Assembly: GCA_003525905.1 (NCBI GenBank)
Contig: DQIA01000036.1
Coordinates: forward strand, 14,028 to 22,323
Length of the DNA: 8,296 bases
Direction of reading: 5' to 3'
Origin: Clostridiales bacterium
GTDB taxonomy: Bacteria; Bacillota; Clostridia; Oscillospirales; Oscillospiraceae
Below, one piece after another: positions 7,600-8,296 of this stretch (positions within the stretch are counted from its first letter, which is position 1; each line of letters starts with the position of its first letter). Under the pieces are notes generated by a model that worked only from the letters and a program-made list of their open reading frames with translations, was not told the origin of the DNA and did no database searches. Both the position numbers and the translations under genes were made by a program.

Positions 7600-7632
7600 G
7601 TGGGGCGGGTCGGCGGCACCCGACCCGCCCAC
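7600..7632 (-). other. GC-rich leader hairpin without U-tract
   Basis: A perfect 11-bp stem (GGGCGGGTCGG / CCGACCCGCCC, 7603-7630) with a 6-base loop, extendable by a bulge to 7600-7632. No U-run follows. It sits between the two terminators and may be a transcript-stabilising or pausing structure. No known RNA family was recognised. Confidence 0.6.
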
Positions 7633-7655
7633 AGGAGGAGAACACCCGGTCAAAC

Positions 7656-7677
7656 GCAGCGGGAACGCATCCGCTGC
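7656..7677 (-). other. Leader hairpin GCAGCGG/CCGCTGC
   Basis: A 7-bp perfect stem (7656-7662 with 7671-7677) just downstream of the first terminator. The two arms have the same sequences as the arms of a long-range stem inside the upstream riboswitch (7801-7807 with 7851-7857), so alternative pairing is possible. Confidence 0.5.
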
Positions 7678-7691
7678 CCCGAATCGGGTAC

Positions 7692-7733
7692 AAAAAAACG
7701 GCTGAAAGGATAGATAGACTATCCCCTCAACCG
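7692..7733 (-). terminator. Intrinsic terminator of the minus-strand cobalamin riboswitch (expression platform)
   Basis: The RNA forms a fully paired 15-bp stem (CGGUUGAGGGGAUAG / CUAUCCUUUCAGCCG, with a few G-U pairs), a 5-base loop UCUAU, and then seven U's (7692-7698). It begins only about 12 bases after the riboswitch aptamer, the usual place for a transcription-attenuation platform. Its first three bases also belong to a competing 10-bp stem (CCCGAATCGG at 7731-7740 with 7678-7687). Confidence 0.88.
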
Positions 7734-7744
7734 ATTCGGGCAAA

Positions 7745-7990
7745 GTAATGCATCACAGTAGGTCTTCTGGGTCGCGCATCCGGGAGCAAAGCCCCCACGG
7801 CCGCTGCTCTGCCTTCTCAGGGTTCCCCAATGACCGGCTTTCGCCGACGGGCAGCGGACTCAACGCTCACAGCGACGGTTATCCCAGAGGCGTATCGCGC
7901 CTCCCTCGGGGTATTATCCCCGTTCCCTTGTTTACCCGTATGCCTGACGGGGTCGCCCCGCGCCGTTGCGTACATACGGTCTCTGCAAGC
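7745..7990 (-). promoter_or_regulatory. Cobalamin riboswitch (complete, minus strand), leader of the giant surface protein
   Basis: Reading the minus strand, recognisable parts are: a stem ACCGTATG / CATACGGGT (7973-7980 with 7934-7942) around a GGGGCGACCCC hairpin; AAGGGAAC (about 7923-7930); CCGTCGCTGTGA, matching the conserved CCgCnACTGTnA; a 7-bp closing stem (7851-7857 with 7801-7807) around CCGGTCATTGGGG...GAGAAGGC, matching the CACTG...GGAAGGC element; a GGGGGC/GCTCCC hairpin; and the B12 box CCCAGAAGACCTACTG (7756-7771). Known members bind adenosyl- or other cobalamins and repress in cis. It is unusual in the GGTG...AATCC region, where it has CGGGGATAATACCCCG plus an extra hairpin at 7887-7903. 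An intrinsic terminator follows directly. The exact 5' and 3' limits are approximate. Confidence 0.85.
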
Positions 7991-8007
7991 AGAATATTCA
8001 GTTCATG

Positions 8008-8026
8008 CCGCACGGACTTCGTGCGG
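8008..8026 (-). other. 5'-end hairpin of the minus-strand leader
   Basis: A 7-bp stem (CCGCACG / CGTGCGG, loop AAGTC) lies within a few bases of the predicted transcription start near 8029. It could protect the 5' end of the RNA; it is upstream of the aptamer core. Confidence 0.5.
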
Positions 8027-8035
8027 ACTACTTTG

Positions 8036-8064
8036 ATTATAGACCATGCGGGCGCGCCTGTCAA
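8036..8064 (-). promoter_or_regulatory. Consensus sigma-70/sigma-A promoter driving the minus-strand riboswitch and giant gene
   Basis: A perfect TTGACA (8059-8064) and a perfect TATAAT (8036-8041) are separated by exactly 17 bases. The predicted start is near 8029, giving a leader of about 610 nt before the giant gene's ATG. Such a strong promoter with attenuation downstream suits tight riboswitch control. Confidence 0.9.
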
Positions 8065-8117
8065 GCACCGAAATCCGTATTTTTTTAGCGAATGCGAAAA
8101 CACATCTCGGAACGGGC
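8065..8117. other. 53-bp spacer between divergent promoters
   Basis: AT-richer than its surroundings (runs of T and A). It lies between the two -35 boxes, each preceded by GC. No clear palindromic operator was found, so control appears to be by the riboswitches rather than by a shared repressor site. Confidence 0.6.
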
Positions 8118-8146
8118 TTGACAAAAAAATCGGCCCTTGTTATACT
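8118..8146 (+). promoter_or_regulatory. Consensus promoter driving the plus-strand riboswitch
   Basis: TTGACA (8118-8123) and TATACT (8141-8146) with 17-base spacing; predicted start near 8153. It is back-to-back with the minus-strand promoter, so the two cobalamin-responsive transcripts diverge from one intergenic region. Confidence 0.88.
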
Positions 8147-8152
8147 GAGAGC

Positions 8153-8296
8153 AATGGAAGCTTCAAGTGCTTCCGCTGCCGTCCGGGCAGCGGGAGAGGA
8201 TAGGGAACCGGGTGAGAATCCCGGACGGTACCGCCGCTGTATGCGCGGAGGCCGCGTGCAGGGCGAAAGCCGGTCATTGGGGAACCCTGAGAAGGC
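8153..8296 (+). promoter_or_regulatory. Second cobalamin riboswitch (plus strand), truncated by the window end
   Basis: After two leader hairpins (GGAAGC/GCTTCC, 8156-8174; CGCTGCC/GGCAGCG, 8174-8192) comes AGGGAACCGGGTGAGAATCC (from 8202), a good match to the conserved GGGAAnnnGGTGnnAATCC core. Then come CGCCGCTGTA (8232-8241, matching CCgCnACTGTnA) and CCGGTCATTGGGGAACCCTG-AGAAGGC at the edge. The B12 box and expression platform lie beyond 8296. It is the more canonical of the two riboswitches here. Its controlled gene is outside the window; cobalamin transport, corrinoid-dependent metabolism or another surface protein are the usual classes. Confidence 0.9.

Larger units (their letters stand above)
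7811..8296. repeat. 35-bp perfect inverted repeat shared by the two riboswitches (7811-7845 and 8262-8296)
   Basis: The 35 bases ending at 8296 are identical to the reverse complement of 7811-7845. Both copies cover the same riboswitch segment (CCGGTCATTGGGG...GAGAAGGC), so the repeat reflects two homologous aptamers facing opposite ways. The match may continue past the window edge. Confidence 0.92.

Noticed and set aside
7633..7640. AGGAGGAG on the plus strand as a ribosome-binding site
   Set aside because: It is on the strand opposite to the transcribed leader, and no sensible start codon with a supported plus-strand gene follows.
7415..7743. Small minus-strand open frames in the leader (7415-7693 and 7510-7743) as possible leader peptides
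   Set aside because: They cross the terminators and hairpins, lack a clear ribosome-binding site, and their sequences look like translated RNA structure.
1812..7748. Plus-strand open frame of 1,978 codons (and 24-1769 in the same phase), antisense to the giant gene
   Set aside because: It is codon-phase-aligned with the minus-strand gene, so its stops would be Leu TTA, Leu CTA or Ser TCA codons of that gene, which this GC-rich gene avoids. The one break at 1767 is a TCA serine codon. The plus-strand protein is low-complexity (Val/Ala/Gly/Arg/Asp-rich), has no domain, and runs over the start and leader of the real gene. The minus-strand reading has a signal peptide, RBS and recognisable domains.
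8065..8117. A repressor operator between the divergent promoters
   Set aside because: I could find no convincing palindrome or direct repeat in this 53-bp spacer; the riboswitches already explain regulation.
7748..8203. Plus-strand open frame of 151 codons across the intergenic region
   Set aside because: It overlaps the minus-strand riboswitch and both promoters, has no RBS or recognisable protein features, and is Arg/Ser/Pro-rich as expected from a structured GC-rich RNA read in another frame.

Overview
The window looks like GC-rich DNA from a Gram-positive, gut-type Clostridia, probably of the Oscillospirales/Ruminococcaceae kind. I infer this from the protein style: a very large secreted mosaic protein with GLUG repeats, cadherin-like sandwiches, a Big_3-type Ig domain and long arrays of a Cys-x-x-Cys repeat. 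Consensus sigma-70-type promoters and an AAAGGA ribosome-binding site agree. Genus cannot be fixed from this sequence.

Layout: positions 1-7418 are almost entirely one minus-strand gene. It starts at 7418 and is still open at the left edge, giving at least 2,472 codons. In order, the protein has a signal peptide, a small Ig-like domain, a DUF4430/transcobalamin-C-like domain, an Ig-like linker, a Cys motif pair, GLUG module A, a second Cys motif pair, two cadherin-like domains, a carboxypeptidase-regulatory-like domain, a PQQ-type beta-propeller, a Big_3 domain, GLUG module B (a close duplicate of A), and six Cys-x-x-Cys repeats that run off the window. All long plus-strand reading frames over this region are antisense shadows.

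Positions 7419-8296 hold no convincing gene but are dense with regulatory RNA. Two consensus promoters point away from each other (minus: 8036-8064; plus: 8118-8146). Each transcribes a cobalamin-type riboswitch: a complete one on the minus strand (about 7745-7990), and one on the plus strand (about 8153-8296) cut by the window end before its B12 box. The minus riboswitch is followed by a strong intrinsic terminator (7692-7733), more hairpins, a second terminator (7538-7592), a possible weak promoter, an RBS-proximal hairpin, and then the giant gene.

Working model (inference): cobalamin represses transcription of the giant surface protein by attenuation. The protein carries a transcobalamin-like domain and a beta-propeller, so it is a candidate cell-surface corrinoid capture protein. 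The unseen plus-strand gene would be its divergent, co-regulated partner, for example a transporter or a second surface protein.
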